A stretch of DNA of 64,000 bases from Polynucleobacter antarcticus. GTDB lineage: Bacteria; Pseudomonadota; Gammaproteobacteria; Burkholderiales; Burkholderiaceae. A program made the position numbers and the translations under genes. The DNA lies in assembly GCF_013307245.1 (NCBI RefSeq), contig NZ_CP028941.1, positions 868,001 to 932,000 on the forward strand. The letters are read 5' to 3'. Under the pieces are notes generated by a model. It was given only the letters and a program-made list of their open reading frames with translations. It searched no databases and was not told where the DNA came from. Below, piece after piece: positions 61,919 to 64,000 of the stretch; position 1 is the first letter of the stretch, and the number at the start of each line of letters is the position of its first letter.

Positions 61919-63481
61919 TTATTTTTTTATAACAGGGATTTGATTCTCTAAAAACTGGGCTGCTTTATTGACCGTTGATTTATTTACATCACGATCGACC
62001 ATATAGTTTGCTTCTTGCATTTGTCTTACATCAATAGCAGACACCATTGGCAAAAGCGCTCGTCGCAGAAATTCATCATTCACGCGCTTTGGCGCTATCA
62101 GAATTAATGCATCGTAAGTAGGGGCAGCATTTAAAGGGTCGGTCAAAACACGTAAATTTTGTGCTTTGATACGACCATCACTCGAAAATGCTGAAATAAC
62201 ATCAACCTCATTACTTTCTAGAGCGCGATACATAAAGGTTGGTGTAAATGACTTTTCACTTTGGAAAAGAAGACCATAGCTATTCTTTAACTTTTTCCAT
62301 TCTGGCCGATTCAAAAATTCCAGATCCGATCCCAGTCTGAGGTTTTGTGATTTTGCTGAAAGATCGGTCGTTGAGACTATCCCCATCTTTTGGGCTTGAG
62401 CATCTTTCATCGCCAAAACATAGGCATTTTCAAAGCCCAAAGTCCCCAAGAGCGTAATGCCATATTGGCTCCGAAGTTCTTGTTTTAGGTTTATCAGTAA
62501 GCTCTCACGGGGCGGATTATCGGTGCGCCCTAGGACATTGCTCCAGAGGGTTCCAGAGTAATCTACATACACATCAATTTCATCGTTGGCCAGGGCTCTA
62601 AAGGCAACTGCAGACCCCAAGCTTTCTCGCTGCTTAACACTTGCGCCCAAAGACTCAAGGCGATTCTCAATCAGTTGAGCAAGAATAAATTGCTCGCTAA
62701 AATTTTTAGCGCCAACGACATAGTCTTTTTTGGACTCAAACAGAGCAGGCGTCAAGGCAAAGATTACACCACTGATTAATATCAAGAGACCAAAGCCTAT
62801 TTTTTTACGATTGCGTAAAGCCAGTCCTGCCTCTATGAGGCTCAGCGCAAAATCTGCTGCTAATGCTAGTGCCGTAGCAGCGAGACAACCAAACGCTACA
62901 GAAACCCAATTTTCTGTTTGTAAACCAGAAAAAATATAGTTACCTAAACTCACTTGGCCCACAGAGGTTGCGAGGGTCGCAGTACCAATAGTCCATACGG
63001 TTGCGATACGAATACCCGACATTAGTACTGGCGCTGCCAACGGTAATTCAATTTGTAATAACTTTTGCCGCGCGGTCATGCCGACCCCATCGGCAGCTTC
63101 GCTTACTAGAGTATCTACACCCAACAGACCGGTGACCCCATTACGCAAAATGGGCAACAGCGCATAAAGAGCCAGTGCCAGCAGAGAAGGTAAAAAGCCA
63201 AGCGCCGGAAATGTGACTGAAAATAGAGCATTGGTGAGGTGAGATAAGCCGAGCAATATCGGATAAAACAAAGCAAGCAGCGCTAATCCAGGAATGGTTT
63301 GAATAACACTGGCTGCTCCTAGAAGAAAACGACGCCATCCCGAGAATTGCGTGCAAATAATAATTAAGGGTAAGGCTATTGCTAGAGCAAGCAACATTGC
63401 TGATGCTGACAGTAAGATATGTTGGGTTAAATAGAGGGGCAGCAAGCTCCAGGCCAGGTCAATTTGTTCACTCATCGACAT
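61919..63481 (-). CDS. Osmoprotectant ABC permease fused to substrate-binding domain
   Basis: 520 residues. N-terminal half: six helices of the ProW/OpuB type with MTARQKLLQIELPLAAPVLM (EAA loop). C-terminal half from about residue 255: KDYVVGAKNFSEQFILAQLI, a ProX/OpuAC-like binding domain facing the periplasm. Fusion of permease and binding protein is known for betaine/choline importers. It overlaps the ATPase gene by 14 bases. Confidence 0.87.
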   Translation of the reverse strand: MSMSEQIDLAWSLLPLYLTQHILLSASAMLLALAIALPLIIICTQFSGWRRFLLGAASVIQTIPGLALLALFYPILLGLSHLTNALFSVTFPALGFLPSLLALALYALLPILRNGVTGLLGVDTLVSEAADGVGMTARQKLLQIELPLAAPVLMSGIRIATVWTIGTATLATSVGQVSLGNYIFSGLQTENWVSVAFGCLAATALALAADFALSLIEAGLALRNRKKIGFGLLILISGVIFALTPALFESKKDYVVGAKNFSEQFILAQLIENRLESLGASVKQRESLGSAVAFRALANDEIDVYVDYSGTLWSNVLGRTDNPPRESLLINLKQELRSQYGITLLGTLGFENAYVLAMKDAQAQKMGIVSTTDLSAKSQNLRLGSDLEFLNRPEWKKLKNSYGLLFQSEKSFTPTFMYRALESNEVDVISAFSSDGRIKAQNLRVLTDPLNAAPTYDALILIAPKRVNDEFLRRALLPMVSAIDVRQMQEANYMVDRDVNKSTVNKAAQFLENQIPVIKK

Positions 63482-63998
63482 TTGACCCTAATACTTCATG
63501 AACTTTTCTGTTTTGCCGTAACGGTACCGCCATCATGGCTTGCACATCAGGGTGTGTTTCTTGTAGTGCTTGGTGCGGTAAAAAATCTGCAATGATTTGT
63601 CCTGCCTTGATGACGATGATGCGGTCTGCCAATAAAAGCGCTTCCTGAATATCGTGACTCACCATGACGGTAGTGAGCTTAAGATTTTCATGCAGCTTGC
63701 GATATTCCGTACCCAGCATGTCTCTTGTGATGGGGTCTAGTGCGCCAAAGGGTTCGTCCATCAGCATGATGGGGGGAGCGGCCGCTAAAGCACGAGCGAT
63801 AGCAACACGTTGCTGTTGACCTCCCGAGAGTTGATGGGGCAGTCGACTTGCAAAGTCTAGGGGTAGCGCCACCATATTGAGTAACTCATCTACGCGTTGG
63901 TTAATCCTTTCTTCTGGCCAAGCTAATAGGTGTGGAGTAATACCAATATTTTCAGCAACACTTAAATGGGGAAATAGCCCTGATCCCTGAAATACATA
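63468..63998 (-). CDS. Osmoprotectant ABC ATP-binding protein, C-terminal part
   Basis: The frame is open to the window end; the N-terminus with Walker A is outside. Visible: Q-loop YVFQGSGLFPHLSVAEN, signature LSGGQQQRVAIARAL, Walker B IMLMDEPFGALDP, H-loop VSHDIQEAL. Gene order and type match the ProV/OpuA ATPase of the next gene. An internal ATG at 63875 is not the true start. Confidence 0.87.
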   Translation of the reverse strand, partial: YVFQGSGLFPHLSVAENIGITPHLLAWPEERINQRVDELLNMVALPLDFASRLPHQLSGGQQQRVAIARALAAAPPIMLMDEPFGALDPITRDMLGTEYRKLHENLKLTTVMVSHDIQEALLLADRIIVIKAGQIIADFLPHQALQETHPDVQAMMAVPLRQNRKVHEVLGSNVDE

Positions 63999-64000
63999 CC

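Overview
The window looks like a piece of a low-GC betaproteobacterial chromosome of the freshwater Polynucleobacter type (Burkholderiaceae). This is inferred from the AT-rich composition, the gene repertoire and the protein styles: PQI/MCE transport, a SorAB-like sulfite dehydrogenase, an atypical cbb3 oxidase, BLUF light sensing and glyoxylate carboligase. No rRNA or tRNA gene was recognised, so the species is not assigned. Gene density is high, with small intergenic gaps, many TAATG or ATGA stop/start overlaps and many exported proteins.

Layout. 0-2 kb: a minus-strand cluster of thioredoxin, CcdA, an SRPBCC protein and a partial ATP-grasp protein. 2.3-3.4 kb: a DUF433/DUF5615 toxin-antitoxin pair between two 118-bp direct repeats with a tRNA-like 3' end. 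3.4-5.7 kb: two divergent cation antiporters. 5.7-6.8 kb: an IS30-family element with a frameshifted transposase. 6.8-8.4 kb: promoter, 9-bp repeats, a tandem glycine riboswitch and a D-amino-acid dehydrogenase. 8.4-16.2 kb: a third, composite repeat copy, a channel-like membrane protein, a DM13 gene with a stop at its signal-peptide junction, PPK2, an H1-like protein, a PhoX-like protein, a CHRD protein, cytochrome c, DUF4399 and HiPIP. 16.4-19.9 kb: small exported or hypothetical proteins.

18.9-32.7 kb is the most coherent accessory block: a DUF3313 lipoprotein, an EF-hand protein, three predicted outer-membrane proteins, a two-component system with a 7TM sensor, a second channel-like protein, three tandem secreted YtcJ-type amidohydrolases and an exported beta-rich protein. 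It is closed by a second DUF3313 gene in inverted orientation. Next come the remnant of an IS30 end and a PqiA-PqiA-PqiB-PqiC operon (33.1-36.6 kb). A patatin-like gene (36.7-37.8 kb) also has a stop exactly at its signal-peptide junction.

38-41.3 kb: an MHS-type transporter, a small membrane gene and a MarR-like regulator, linked by an identical 20-bp AT-rich site in two promoters. 41.6-47.3 kb: methyltransferase, COQ7-like protein, sulfite dehydrogenase plus cytochrome, aldehyde dehydrogenase plus DUF779, and a FolB-like protein. 47.5-51.8 kb: an ABC transporter with an AttH-like hydrolase. 52-56.2 kb: an atypical cbb3-type oxidase operon whose CcoN carries a CcoS-like N-terminus. 56.2-64 kb: a VOC protein, glyoxylate carboligase, BLUF protein, ChaN-like protein, HNH protein, a pyridoxamine-phosphate-oxidase-like protein and an osmoprotectant-type ABC transporter running off the window end.

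The strongest unexplained signals are: (i) a modular intergenic repeat family with a tRNA-like 3' end and a conserved hairpin; (ii) two unrelated genes with stops exactly at the signal-peptide cleavage point; (iii) the duplicated 20-bp operator; (iv) the sensor/channel/amidohydrolase block between inverted DUF3313 paralogues.
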